From NCBI GenBank assembly GCA_018333655.1, contig JAGXTJ010000044.1:62001-126000 (forward strand): DNA of 64,000 nucleotides, in the 5' to 3' direction. Made by a program: the position numbers and the translations under genes. The DNA is from Bacillota bacterium (lineage in GTDB: Bacteria; Bacillota; UBA994). Of this stretch, positions 42,859 to 52,349 are shown piece after piece. Position 1 is the first letter of the stretch. Each line of letters starts with the position of its first letter. Below the pieces are notes generated by a model. It was not told the origin of the DNA and did not search any database. It was given only the letters and a program-made list of their open reading frames with translations.

Positions 42859-43603
42859 AGTGTTTGGCTATCCTGATTCTCTCACCGATATGCCGACCCA
42901 CTACTGTCCAGGATGCACGCATGGCATTATTCATCGTCTTATTGCCGAAGTTATCGACGAGCTAGGTATAGTCGATAGAACGGTAGGAGTAGCTCCGGTT
43001 GGCTGCGCAGTCTTGGCCTACAACTACTTCACTTGTGATATGCAAGAGGCCGCGCACGGCAGGGCTCCTGCTGTGGCGACTGGTATCAAGCGTGTTATTC
43101 CCGATGGCATTGTCTTTACCTATCAAGGGGACGGAGACTTGGCATCCATAGGTTGTGCGGAGATAGTGCATGCCGCTGCCCGGGGTGAGCAAATTACTAC
43201 CGTATTCGTTAACAATGGCATCTATGGCATGACGGGTGGACAAATGGCGCCCACCACTCTCCCCGGTGATAAAACTTCGACTTCTCCTTACGGCCGCGAC
43301 ACTATTAAGCAAGGTTTTCCGATTAGAGTCTCGGAGATGTTGGCGACCCTAGATGGTCCGGCTTACATCGCCAGGGTGTCAGTGCACAATGTGGCGCATA
43401 TCGTGAAGGCTAAACGTGCCATTAAGAAGGCCTTTGAGTACCAAGTGGCCGGTAAAGGCTTTACTCTAGTTGAGGTTCTCTCTACTTGCCCTACGAACTG
43501 GGGTCTCACGCCGAAAGAATCGCTCGACAAGGTGCAGCGCGACATGATGCCTTACTACCCCTTGGGCGAGTACAAAGACATCGAGGCAGGTGAGAAGAAG
43601 TGA
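42851..43603 (+). CDS. vorA: 2-oxoacid:ferredoxin oxidoreductase beta subunit, ThDP-binding
   Basis: The 250-residue subunit binds thiamine diphosphate and one [4Fe-4S] cluster: [28 protein letters not shown], the ThDP motif [14 protein letters not shown], and [20 protein letters not shown] near the C-terminus is also family-typical. It overlaps both neighbours by a few bases. Confidence 0.93.
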   Translation: MAKVFGYPDSLTDMPTHYCPGCTHGIIHRLIAEVIDELGIVDRTVGVAPVGCAVLAYNYFTCDMQEAAHGRAPAVATGIKRVIPDGIVFTYQGDGDLASIGCAEIVHAAARGEQITTVFVNNGIYGMTGGQMAPTTLPGDKTSTSPYGRDTIKQGFPIRVSEMLATLDGPAYIARVSVHNVAHIVKAKRAIKKAFEYQVAGKGFTLVEVLSTCPTNWGLTPKESLDKVQRDMMPYYPLGEYKDIEAGEKK

Positions 43604-44148
43604 CTTTAGACGTTATTATGGCGGGTTTTGGTGGACAAGGTGTCATGCTCATGGGGCAACTTTTGACCTATGCGGGCATGGTTCTGGGGAAACAAGTCTC
43701 CTGGATGCCCTCTTACGGGCCAGAAATGCGGGGTGGCACTGCTAATTGCACCGTGATTGTCTCCGATGAAGAAATTGGGTCTCCGGTAGTGACGCGTCCC
43801 GATGTGGTGATTGCCCTCAACTTGCCTTCTCTCGATAAATTTGAAGAAGTGGTTGAAGTCGGCGGAGTGCTCATCTACAATAGCTCTCTAATCAAGCGCC
43901 GGCCCACTCGCACTGATATTCGCGTTATAGAGATTGCGGCGAATGACATCGCGGCAGAGCTTGGTAACCCTCGCGTAGCTAACATGGTGGCCCTTGGCGC
44001 CTTGCTCGAAGCGACCCGTGTAGTTAGTGACGAGAGTATGGAACAGGCTCTTAGGAAAGCGCTCCCCGCCCACAGGCAAGACATGCTACCCCTCAATATG
44101 CAAGCCATTAGCCTGGGTCGTGCCGCGGTGAACCTAACTCTCGTCTAG
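43600..44148 (+). CDS. vorC: 2-oxoacid:ferredoxin oxidoreductase gamma subunit
   Basis: The 182-residue subunit corresponds to domain III of pyruvate oxidoreductase: [32 protein letters not shown] and [13 protein letters not shown] start overlaps the beta subunit stop. It is the last gene of the operon, followed by a strong terminator. Confidence 0.93.
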   Translation: MTLDVIMAGFGGQGVMLMGQLLTYAGMVLGKQVSWMPSYGPEMRGGTANCTVIVSDEEIGSPVVTRPDVVIALNLPSLDKFEEVVEVGGVLIYNSSLIKRRPTRTDIRVIEIAANDIAAELGNPRVANMVALGALLEATRVVSDESMEQALRKALPAHRQDMLPLNMQAISLGRAAVNLTLV

Positions 44149-44174
44149 AGGACCCTACAACACCGCACTACAAA

Positions 44175-44205
44175 ACCTCCCCGTCTACCATAGGGGGAGG
44201 TTTTT
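44175..44205 (+). terminator. Terminator after the oxidoreductase operon
   Basis: ACCTCCCC (44175-44182) pairs with GGGGAGGT (44194-44201), extended by flanking A-T pairs, then TTTTT. Confidence 0.9.
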
Positions 44206-44305
44206 GTAGCATCAGATTTCACCCTTGCCCCCGAGTAGGACTTATGAAAGTAGGACGCCCCGCATAGCATATAGAGCTAATGTAATGGGGGAGGGCTATG
44301 GTGTA

Positions 44306-44926
44306 GTGAAGACGGATGTTTTTCTAGAGCACTTGCGGGAGCGCTGGCTGGCCTTTACTTTATCTGTGGCCATGTTTGTCATCGGCACGATAAGCGGAGC
44401 CATCACGATTACCGCCGTCACTTTTCACCAGAGACAGGACTTAATTCGCTACATCAACACTTACTTTGACAGCATCATGGTGGGGACTCTTGAAGCTCCG
44501 CCTTGGCAAAGTGTTTTGTGGGCAAACTTTCAAGTAGTGGCGATGGTGTGGCTTTGTGGTCTGTTGGTCTTTGGTGTACCTGCGATTCTTATCTTGTTGC
44601 TTATGCGCGGCTTTATCATTGGCTTCAGCGTGGGTTTTCTAGTAGAGGAGTTTGGACTACGGGGCTTCTTCTTTGCGCTCTCATCCATTATTCCCCACAA
44701 TCTTCTGGCCGTACCCGCCCTAGTGGGACTAAGCGCACTAAGCATATCTTTTTCCTTGGCAGTCATCTTTGGGGCCAGGTCACGCGCAGTTTTACGTAAA
44801 AGTGGCTCACCCATCACCAGATTTGCCCTCCATACCATTCCTTATGTAGGGCTCATGGTGCTAGCTAGCCTAGTAGAGGTCTTTGTCACCCCGGTGTTTA
44901 TTCGCGCGGCACAGGCACTGTTTTAG
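44306..44926 (+). CDS. spoIIM: Stage II sporulation protein M
   Basis: The 206-residue polytopic protein is part of the SpoIID-SpoIIM-SpoIIP engulfment machinery that remodels septal peptidoglycan. About five membrane helices, the family loop LRGFFFALSSIIPHNLLAVPAL and an amphipathic N-terminal region are visible. GTG 44306, 11 nt after GGGAGG, gives the usual length; ATG 44285 is the alternative. Clustering with xerD and the spoIIA region follows the Bacillota arrangement. Confidence 0.92.
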   Translation: MKTDVFLEHLRERWLAFTLSVAMFVIGTISGAITITAVTFHQRQDLIRYINTYFDSIMVGTLEAPPWQSVLWANFQVVAMVWLCGLLVFGVPAILILLLMRGFIIGFSVGFLVEEFGLRGFFFALSSIIPHNLLAVPALVGLSALSISFSLAVIFGARSRAVLRKSGSPITRFALHTIPYVGLMVLASLVEVFVTPVFIRAAQALF

Positions 44927-45054
44927 AGTTTCCCGTTGTGGTATATTGACTAAGAAAGCAGGGGCAGAATAATTGCCTGGGAAATAGACCCAAAGCGTCA
45001 TTTTGCGACGTGCTTCGACGCACTTTGTTGTATTTTGTACTGAGGAGTTCTGAC

Positions 45055-46194
45055 ATGCGATACCTAAAGACGCTTTTTTGTCTTGTGCTGATAGTTCTTT
45101 TGGTGGCTAACACGGCCTCGTCTGTTTCTCTGGTCGCCTCACGAGCAGTACTAGTAGCGCAGGGAGGGTCTGATCTTCTCTTTAATCGGGGAGCTGATGT
45201 ACGTCACCCACCTGCTAGTATAACCAAGGTCTTGACAGCGATATTGGCGCTAGAGAGAGGTAATCTCGACGCTCAAGTCACCTTTAGCCAGCAGGCCGTG
45301 TCTGTGGGGGGCTCTTCGCTGAACGCTAGGGCGGGTGATACCTTCACCCTGCGCGATCTTGTCTATGCCGCCATGTTGATTTCCGCCAATGACGCTAGTA
45401 ACGCCATAGCGGAACACTTAGCGGGTAGCCTAGATAGTTTTAACGAGATGATGAATGAGCGCGCCATCGAATTAGGTATGCGAAATTCTCAGTTTCGCAA
45501 TGCCCACGGCATGCCGGAGCAGGGGCATTTCTCCACCGCAAGGGACCTCGCTCTACTCGGGCTCCACGCCCACACCGTCCCTCTCTTTACAGAGATTGCG
45601 GGAACTGAGCGCTATGTTTTAAGTAGCGGCCGGGTGCTACACAACCAGAACCGTCTCCTCGGGGAGTACTGGGGTGTCAAGGGTGGGAAAACTGGTTTTA
45701 CAGATGAGGCTGGACAATGTCTGCTTCTCATTGCCGAGCGGGGCGGCTTGGTGCTAGTTAGCGTAGTGCTAGGTTCTGAGGGTCGTAATCTTTGGTCGGA
45801 CTCCGAGGCACTACTCAACTTTGGCTTCAATAATTTTACACGCCAAGTGCTCGTCAGTGCTAGACAAACGCTCGGGCTACTTGAAGTGCCCTTGGCGGGA
45901 GAAGTATTGGTGGTGGCCAAGAACGAGCTCTCTCGCGTTGTTCGCACCGCTGTAGTGAGACAAGCCGTGCCGCACATAGATTTAGAGCTGCAGAAGAGTC
46001 TGTGGCCACCCCTTAAGCCGGGACAAGTGGTGGGAGAAGCCATCGTCACGGCGGACGGCGCACAACTAGGTAGGGTGGAATTAACCGTTCCCTCCTATGT
46101 GCCTCTCTTTACTGCAGCGCGTGTCAGTATAGTCATAGGTGTAATGACGCTATTCTTTGCGGTGGTCAAGTTGAGACGGAGGTGGCGCAGATGA
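45055..46194 (+). CDS. D-alanyl-D-alanine carboxypeptidase, S11 family (first copy)
   Basis: The 379-residue penicillin-binding protein has a signal peptide (1-28) and S11 active-site motifs: S55-I-T-K58, S-A-N near 112 and KTG near 212. The C-terminus (about 360-374) is a membrane helix with a basic end RRRWRR. It removes terminal D-Ala from peptidoglycan stem peptides. ATG 45055 follows GAGGAG. It overlaps ddl by 4 nt. Confidence 0.93.
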   Translation: MRYLKTLFCLVLIVLLVANTASSVSLVASRAVLVAQGGSDLLFNRGADVRHPPASITKVLTAILALERGNLDAQVTFSQQAVSVGGSSLNARAGDTFTLRDLVYAAMLISANDASNAIAEHLAGSLDSFNEMMNERAIELGMRNSQFRNAHGMPEQGHFSTARDLALLGLHAHTVPLFTEIAGTERYVLSSGRVLHNQNRLLGEYWGVKGGKTGFTDEAGQCLLLIAERGGLVLVSVVLGSEGRNLWSDSEALLNFGFNNFTRQVLVSARQTLGLLEVPLAGEVLVVAKNELSRVVRTAVVRQAVPHIDLELQKSLWPPLKPGQVVGEAIVTADGAQLGRVELTVPSYVPLFTAARVSIVIGVMTLFFAVVKLRRRWRR

Positions 46195-47252
46195 AAGAGC
46201 GCATCATTATCCTTTTTGGAGGACGTTCCGCCGAGCACGAAGTTTCTGTGCAATCAGCAAAATCGGTCATCTCTAATCTAGACGAGAGAGAATTCGTGCC
46301 GCTTCCCGTTGGTATTACCAAGAGTGGAAGGTGGGTAGCGGGGCTTGACCCGAGAGAAGTCCTCGCCCGTGGCGATAAAGCAGTGCTAGAGCCCCCGACA
46401 GAGGAAGCAAGCTCTATCGCCACCATCTTGGCGCAGGGTGATGTGGTTTTCCCGGTGCTGCACGGTCCTTTCGGTGAAGATGGCAAAATGCAGGGTTTAC
46501 TGGAAATCATGGATATTCCCTATGTCGGGTCGGGGGTGGCAAGTTCGGCGCTAGGAATGGACAAGATCTTCCAAAAAATCATCTACCGTCAAATGGGCCT
46601 CCCAGTCGTCGAATTTTTGTGGACTAGCGCTTTTTCTTACGAAAAAAAACCTACGGACTTCCTTCTACGTGTAAAAGAGCAACTAGGTTTTCCGTGCTTT
46701 GTCAAGCCTGCTAATATGGGATCAAGTGTCGGTATTAACAAGGCACTCGATGAAGAATCACTCCGCCAGTGTGTTTCTATCGCGCTCCGATACGACCGCA
46801 AAGTACTAGTAGAGAAGCTTGCTAAAGGGCGTGAAATTGAATGCAGTGTCATGGGCAATGACGAACCCTGTGCCTCGTTGCCAGGTGAAATTGTGCCCAA
46901 TGATGACTACTACAGCTACACCGCCAAGTACGAGTCGCCGTCTACACTCTACATACCAGCGGCTTTGACACCACAGCAAGTTGTAGAAGTACAGACTTTA
47001 GCTCTCAAGGCCTACGAGGCCTTAGACTGCGCTGGGCTAGCGAGGGTTGACTTCTTCCTCACTGCTCAAGGCCAAATTTACGTGAACGAACTAAACACCA
47101 TGCCTGGGTTTACTGCTATCTCTATGTATCCTAAAATGTGGGAAGCGTCGGGCGTTTCGTATGCCGCGCTTATCAGTAAGCTAATTCGCCTTGCCCAAGC
47201 GAAGTACGCCGAGAAACGCAGGATTTCCGTAAGTCATAGAGAATCATTATAG
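46191..47252 (+). CDS. ddl: D-alanine--D-alanine ligase
   Basis: The 353-residue ATP-grasp enzyme makes D-Ala-D-Ala for peptidoglycan. Signatures: ILFGGRSAEHEVSVQSA, HGPFGEDGKMQGLLE, FVKPANMGSSVGI, and YVNELNTMPGFT. I use ATG 46191, with GGAGGTGG upstream and ATGA overlap with the preceding gene. Confidence 0.96.
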   Translation: MKERIIILFGGRSAEHEVSVQSAKSVISNLDEREFVPLPVGITKSGRWVAGLDPREVLARGDKAVLEPPTEEASSIATILAQGDVVFPVLHGPFGEDGKMQGLLEIMDIPYVGSGVASSALGMDKIFQKIIYRQMGLPVVEFLWTSAFSYEKKPTDFLLRVKEQLGFPCFVKPANMGSSVGINKALDEESLRQCVSIALRYDRKVLVEKLAKGREIECSVMGNDEPCASLPGEIVPNDDYYSYTAKYESPSTLYIPAALTPQQVVEVQTLALKAYEALDCAGLARVDFFLTAQGQIYVNELNTMPGFTAISMYPKMWEASGVSYAALISKLIRLAQAKYAEKRRISVSHRESL

Positions 47253-47288
47253 GCGAAGGTTCGGTCAAAATAATAGGAGGTGTTCTTT

Positions 47289-48494
47289 TTGAGTCCTAGA
47301 TTGGCACAGAGGGGCATGGACATACCTGCCTCACCCATACGCAAGCTTGTTCCTTTTGCAGATGCGGCGAAGGAACGGGGCACCAAGGTGTATCATCTAA
47401 ACATCGGTCAACCAGATATCGAGACCCCGGCACAGATGTGGGACAAAATCAGGCATTTCGACGAAAAGGTGCTCGCCTATGGACCTTCTAATGGTCTGCT
47501 CGAGTTCCGCCAAGGCTTGGCTAAGTATTATGCAAATTATGGTGTTCATGTAAAGCCGAGCGAGATTATTGTCACCACTGGCGGTAGTGAGGCTCTGCTC
47601 TTTGCCATGCTGGCTACTTGTGATCCGGGGGATGAAGTCCTCGTTCCTGAACCCTTTTACGCCAACTACAATGGTTTTGCTGTGTATGGCACCATCACCA
47701 TCGTGCCCGTGACTACCTTGGCTGAAGATGGCTTTCGCCTGCCCGCTAAGGAACGTTTTGCCGCGAAGATAACGCCGCGTACCCGTGCCATACTTATCAG
47801 TAATCCCGGCAACCCCACGGGCGTGGTCTACACTAAGGCTGAACTAGAGGTGCTGGCAGAATTAGCCATAGAGCATGACCTCTTTATCATCGCCGATGAA
47901 GTGTACCGCGAATTCATTTATGACGGAGAAGAGTTCACCAGCATTATGACCATACCTGGTATGGCCGAGCACGCCATTATAGCCGACAGTATCAGCAAGC
48001 GTTTTAGCGCTTGTGGTGCTCGTGTGGGCAATATAGTTACCCACAACAAAACACTGCTCGATTCCATGATGCGTTTCGCACAAGCTAGGCTGTGCCCGCC
48101 CACTCTCGAACAGTATGGCGCCATAGGTGCTTTAGAGGTTCCTGAATCATACTTTGCGGATGTGCTGGTCGAATATCAAAAGCGCCGCGACATAGTTTAC
48201 GCGGGCGTGATGAGTATTCCTGGCGCAGTTTGCAAGCAGCCTAAGGGGGCCTTCTATGTCGTGGCCAAGCTACCTATTGATGATGGGGATGCCTTTGCGG
48301 AGTGGATGTTAGCAAAGTTTAGTTTAGAGGGAGCAACCACCATGGTGGCCCCTGCCGCTGGTTTTTACGCGACGCCTGGCTTAGGCCGCGATGAAGTGCG
48401 CATTGCCTACGTGCTGAATTCTGCTGACTTAGAACGAGCCATGCACATCTTAGCCAAGGGCGTTCTAGCATACAGGCAAGAGAAGGGGCTCTAG
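47289..48494 (+). CDS. Pyridoxal-phosphate aminotransferase, class I/II
   Basis: The 401-residue fold-type I aminotransferase has NIGQPDIETP, GPSNGLLEFRQGLA, NPGNPTGVVYTK and the PLP Lys in SISKRFSACGARVG. It is similar to aspartate-like or aromatic aminotransferases; the amino donor is not determinable. TTG 47289 lies 9 nt after AGGAGG (47274-47279); GTG 47280 is inside the ribosome site. It could supply 2-oxoacids to the oxidoreductase cluster a few kb upstream. Confidence 0.9.
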   Translation: MSPRLAQRGMDIPASPIRKLVPFADAAKERGTKVYHLNIGQPDIETPAQMWDKIRHFDEKVLAYGPSNGLLEFRQGLAKYYANYGVHVKPSEIIVTTGGSEALLFAMLATCDPGDEVLVPEPFYANYNGFAVYGTITIVPVTTLAEDGFRLPAKERFAAKITPRTRAILISNPGNPTGVVYTKAELEVLAELAIEHDLFIIADEVYREFIYDGEEFTSIMTIPGMAEHAIIADSISKRFSACGARVGNIVTHNKTLLDSMMRFAQARLCPPTLEQYGAIGALEVPESYFADVLVEYQKRRDIVYAGVMSIPGAVCKQPKGAFYVVAKLPIDDGDAFAEWMLAKFSLEGATTMVAPAAGFYATPGLGRDEVRIAYVLNSADLERAMHILAKGVLAYRQEKGL

Positions 48495-48575
48495 CATTTC
48501 TCTGTTCTAATACCCCCCCTACGCGCATAAATGTTAACGATAGTTTATGGGGCGAAATAGGGGGGGGAGAGCTCT

Positions 48576-48824
48576 ATGTGGGTTGTAACTTTGGGACCCT
48601 TCCGCGGCAAGCGCATGCAGGGTGTGAAGCTTGTGGCTATGGTGATTGCAGTGCTACTGCTGGCTTTGTTGATTTGGCAAATTGCAGGTCTTTTGACCGC
48701 ACCAGAACCTGTACTGGAGCAGCGTGCTTTAGATGCGGCGCTCGCGGCTGAGGGCCTGCCTGAGGCAGGCTTCCTAGGGAGACTCTTGGCGCATTTGCGA
48801 CTGTGGTACAGAGAAGGTTTCTGA
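48576..48824 (+). CDS. Small membrane protein, DUF4227/YqzK-like
   Basis: The 82-residue protein has a basic N-terminus, a membrane helix at about 19-40 and a C-terminal helix (FLGRLLAHLRLWYREGF) that resembles the end of YqzK (DUF4227). In Bacillus yqzK lies just upstream of xerD, the same place. I rely on position and this short similarity, so the family call is tentative; the gene itself has a good G-rich ribosome site. Confidence 0.6.
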   Translation: MWVVTLGPFRGKRMQGVKLVAMVIAVLLLALLIWQIAGLLTAPEPVLEQRALDAALAAEGLPEAGFLGRLLAHLRLWYREGF

Positions 48825-48828
48825 AACC

Positions 48829-48850
48829 CCCCCTCACCAGGGGGATTTTC
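48829..48850 (+). terminator. Hairpin before xerD
   Basis: A run of C (48829-48833) faces GGGGG (48840-48844) across a short loop and is followed by ATTTTCTT. The stem is short. Confidence 0.55.
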
Positions 48851-48936
48851 TTCGCCTAGGCCTCCTTGGCCAGAGAGGAATTATTGTGGCGACGACGAAT
48901 TATAATAGCCATAGACTGTGCAGAGGGAGGATTGGC

Positions 48937-49821
48937 GTGGAGACATACATTAGGGAATATCTTGACCATATCGGGGTTGAGCAGGGGTTAGCAAAAAACA
49001 CCTTGGAATCCTATGGGCGAGATCTACGCCAGTTCAAAGATTACATGGTACAAGCCGCCCTAGATTGGCAACAACTAGACCGGCAGCAAATTCGCCTGTA
49101 TCTAGAACAATTGCGCAATCAAGGAAAGTCTACGGCTACAGTATCACGCTGCCTTTCGTCAATTCGTTCATTTTTTCGCTTTCTTCATCGCGAAGGCAAG
49201 CTATCGTACGACCCGGCGGCAGCGCTCGATACGCCCAAGGTGCATAAGCGACTGCCAAAAGTGCTTAACTTGCATGAAGTCGAGAGACTTCTCTTTGAGC
49301 CAACTGACGCGACTCCAGCGGGGCTCCGGGACAAGGCCATGTTTGAAGTGCTATATGCCACAGGCATCCGTGTATCAGAGTTGGTATCGCTCCAGATGAT
49401 CGACGTCAACTTGGAGGTAGGGGTGTTGCGTTGCTTTGGCAAGGGTGACAAAGAACGCATGGTGCCTTTAGGCTCGGTAGCTGTAACAGCGCTTAACTCC
49501 TACATCGCTAAAGGGCGCCCAAAAATGGTGCAGAGAGCTATAGTCGCCTCCCTTTTTGTTAATCACCATGGGCGACAAATGACTCGGCAAGGTTTTTGGA
49601 AGTTATTCAAGAAGCATGCCAAGGAAGCCCAAATACCAGTCAATGTCACCCCTCATACCATGCGCCACTCGTTCGCCACACATCTACTCGAGAACGGCGC
49701 TGATCTGAGAGCAGTACAAGAGATGCTTGGTCATGCTGATATCAGCACTACGCAAATTTACACACATGTAACTAAATCACGGCTGCGGGAAGTCTATGAC
49801 AAGGCTCATCCGCGTGCATAG
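48937..49821 (+). CDS. xerD: Tyrosine recombinase XerD
   Basis: The 294-residue recombinase resolves chromosome dimers at dif with XerC. N-terminal SAM-like domain (YIREYLDHIGVEQGLAKNTL), then catalytic Arg in ATGIRVSEL (about 145), Lys in GKGDKERMVPL, HTMRHSFATHLL, GHADISTTQIYTHV with the nucleophilic Tyr near 274. GTG 48937 follows GGGAGG. TATAAT at 48901-48906 may be the -10 box, but no good -35 is seen. Neighbours deoB and pdp match the Bacillota order. Confidence 0.95.
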   Translation: METYIREYLDHIGVEQGLAKNTLESYGRDLRQFKDYMVQAALDWQQLDRQQIRLYLEQLRNQGKSTATVSRCLSSIRSFFRFLHREGKLSYDPAAALDTPKVHKRLPKVLNLHEVERLLFEPTDATPAGLRDKAMFEVLYATGIRVSELVSLQMIDVNLEVGVLRCFGKGDKERMVPLGSVAVTALNSYIAKGRPKMVQRAIVASLFVNHHGRQMTRQGFWKLFKKHAKEAQIPVNVTPHTMRHSFATHLLENGADLRAVQEMLGHADISTTQIYTHVTKSRLREVYDKAHPRA

Positions 49822-49832
49822 GAGGCATTTTC

Positions 49833-51002
49833 GTGCAGAAAAAAATAGTCCTAATCGTGCTAGATAGCCTGGGAATTGGTGCTCTGCCCGATGCGGAGGA
49901 GTACGGAGACCTAGGTAGCAATACTTTGAAACACGTCTTGGATGCCAACCCAGAATTGAGTCTGCCTAATCTAGCCAAGCTCGGTCTGGGGCAGGTACTC
50001 CCCCACGCCGGGCTACCTTGTTCTCTGCCGCTGCAAGGGTTTTTTGGGCGTGCTATGACACGCTCGCGTGGCAAAGACACCATCACTGGGCACTGGGAAA
50101 TGGCCGGTCTAGTGCAGGACGAGCCCTTTCTTACCTTTCCCCATGGTTTTCCTGCCTCAGTGGTCGCCGAGTTGACTAAGAGAACTGGCCGGAGCTTTCT
50201 CGGCAATGTGGTGGCCTCAGGGACCGAGATTCTGGTGGAGTTAGGGCAGCAACACGTAGAAACTGGTTCGCCCATACTCTATACTTCTGCCGACAGCGTT
50301 ATGCAAATTGCCGCCCATGAGTCAGTTGTGCCTCTTCTGGAGCTCTACGCAATTTGCCGTACAGCCCGGGAGCTAATGCAAGGTGAAAATCGCGTGGCGA
50401 GGATTATTGCTCGCCCCTTCACTGGCACAAATACTTTTAGCAGGACTGTCAATCGCAAAGATTACGCAGTTGCTCCTCCCACGCCCACTCTGCTCGATGT
50501 GCTCTCTAACACGGGGTATCCGGTGGTTGGAATTGGTAAGATATGTGATATATACATGGGCCGCGGCGCTACCAACTGCCTTAAGACCGACAACAATGCC
50601 GAGGGTATGCAGAAGACAGAGAGAGAATACCTACAGGCGGAAAGTGGACTCATTTTTACAAACCTCGTTGATTACGACATGCTTTACGGTCATCGCAATG
50701 ACGCTAAGGGTTACGGGCAGGCCTTGCTGGAGTTTGACATCTGGCTAGGTCAGTTCATGGCGCAAATTTCCCCCGGAGACTACCTGTTTATTGTCGCCGA
50801 CCATGGGTGTGACCCGCTGCACCCCGGCACGGACCATACGCGCGAATATGTGCCGCTCTTAGTGTACAATCCTGCCCTGAGCGAGACATGTGCCCTCGGT
50901 GATCGGACAACATTAGCTGACGTGGCGGCAACTATCGCTGACCTGTTCGACTTACCAGAGAGGTTTGCAGGAACCTCATTTAAGGAGATGCTAGTGCAGT
51001 AA
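49833..51002 (+). CDS. deoB: Phosphopentomutase
   Basis: The 389-residue alkaline phosphatase-superfamily enzyme interconverts (deoxy)ribose 1- and 5-phosphate. Signatures: VLDSLGIGALPDAEEYGD, GKDTITGHWEMAG, VVGIGKICDIYMG and VADHGCDPLHPGTDHTREY. GTG start at 49833. The stop codon's last base overlaps the pdp start, so nucleoside salvage genes are coupled. Confidence 0.97.
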   Translation: MQKKIVLIVLDSLGIGALPDAEEYGDLGSNTLKHVLDANPELSLPNLAKLGLGQVLPHAGLPCSLPLQGFFGRAMTRSRGKDTITGHWEMAGLVQDEPFLTFPHGFPASVVAELTKRTGRSFLGNVVASGTEILVELGQQHVETGSPILYTSADSVMQIAAHESVVPLLELYAICRTARELMQGENRVARIIARPFTGTNTFSRTVNRKDYAVAPPTPTLLDVLSNTGYPVVGIGKICDIYMGRGATNCLKTDNNAEGMQKTEREYLQAESGLIFTNLVDYDMLYGHRNDAKGYGQALLEFDIWLGQFMAQISPGDYLFIVADHGCDPLHPGTDHTREYVPLLVYNPALSETCALGDRTTLADVAATIADLFDLPERFAGTSFKEMLVQ

Positions 51003-52288
51003 TGATAAGATTTTACGATGTTATAAAGAAAAAAAGAGATGGTATGGCCCTCAGCACCGCGGAAATTGACTTCTTTGTACAGGGGATAGTCGACCATAGT
51101 ATTCCCGACTACCAGCAGAGTGCGTTTCTCATGGCGATCTTCTTTCGCGGTATGGACGAGAGAGAGACGGCGGATTTAACTATGGCCATGGTGAGATCGG
51201 GCACGCAGATCGAACTCAAGATGCCTAAAGCGGTAGATAAGCACTCTACTGGCGGAGTTGCCGACACCACTACCCTCGTTGTGGCACCAATCGTTGCGGC
51301 TTGTGGCGTGCCTGTCGCGAAAATGAGTGGTCGCGGTTTAGGGCACACGGGGGGGACCGTCGATAAACTTGAGAGTATTCCCGGTTTCTCTACGTCGCTG
51401 ACCATGGAGCAATTTCGCAAGCAAGTCGCGCAGATTGGCCTGTCTATCATCTCAGCTACCGCCGAGGTAGTCCCGGCGGATAAAGTGCTCTATGCTTTGC
51501 GCGATGTTACGGCCACCATTGATAGCATTCCGCTCATTGCCAGCTCCATCATGAGCAAGAAATTAGCTGCTGGTGCGACTCACATTGTCCTTGATGTCAA
51601 ATTTGGACGCGGAGCATTTATGGCCAAGTATAGCGATGCCGAACGCTTGGCGCGGACGATGATTGGTATCGGGACTCGACTCGGGCGCCCTACAGTAGTC
51701 CTGTTGACCAGTATGGATGCTCCGCTCGGCAGTAGCATTGGCAATGCCTTAGAGATTAAAGAGGCCCTTGCCATTTTGACTGGGCAAGGAGGTTCAGCTG
51801 ATCTCTGCCATGTTTCTCTGGCGCTAGCACGTGAGATGATCCTACATTACTACCCTAGTATGACTGTGGACGAGGCCTGGCAAGCAGCCAAGGAGGCTTT
51901 GGTTTCGGGACGTGCTCTCGCTAAGTGGAATGAAATGGTGGCAGCGCAAGGAGGCGACTTGAAGCAAGGTTTGCCCCAGGCGAAGTTTTGTGAGAATGTG
52001 CGGGCTTCGCGCGGGGGTTACATTCAGTCCATCGACCCCTTGCTGCTAGGGAGCATGTCCGTGGAGATCGGTGCGGGCCGTAGTAAAAAGGGAGACCTCA
52101 TTGACTACGCTGCTGGTTTTGTTATCGAGGCGCGTGTAGGCGATTATGTGGAGCAAGGAGCGCCCCTCCTGCAAGTTCACTCTAGCAGTCCTGTAACTGC
52201 CGAGTTCTTGGCACGACTTGCTGTGGCGTTTACCATAGTTGACCAACAACCAGAGACCTCGGCGTGGCGCATCGAACGTATCGTCTAA
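51002..52288 (+). CDS. pdp: Pyrimidine-nucleoside phosphorylase
   Basis: The 428-residue phosphorylase cleaves pyrimidine nucleosides to base and pentose 1-phosphate, the substrate for DeoB. Signatures: DKHSTGGVADTTTLVVAP, KMSGRGLGHTGGTVDKLE, SIMSKKLAAGA and LDVKFGRGAFM. The start overlaps deoB by one base. Confidence 0.96.
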   Translation: MIRFYDVIKKKRDGMALSTAEIDFFVQGIVDHSIPDYQQSAFLMAIFFRGMDERETADLTMAMVRSGTQIELKMPKAVDKHSTGGVADTTTLVVAPIVAACGVPVAKMSGRGLGHTGGTVDKLESIPGFSTSLTMEQFRKQVAQIGLSIISATAEVVPADKVLYALRDVTATIDSIPLIASSIMSKKLAAGATHIVLDVKFGRGAFMAKYSDAERLARTMIGIGTRLGRPTVVLLTSMDAPLGSSIGNALEIKEALAILTGQGGSADLCHVSLALAREMILHYYPSMTVDEAWQAAKEALVSGRALAKWNEMVAAQGGDLKQGLPQAKFCENVRASRGGYIQSIDPLLLGSMSVEIGAGRSKKGDLIDYAAGFVIEARVGDYVEQGAPLLQVHSSSPVTAEFLARLAVAFTIVDQQPETSAWRIERIV

Positions 52289-52349
52289 TCAGTATGTAAT
52301 TTCTCACGGCAGGGGTATGCTAAGAGAAAAGTGCTGAGGAGGACTACAC

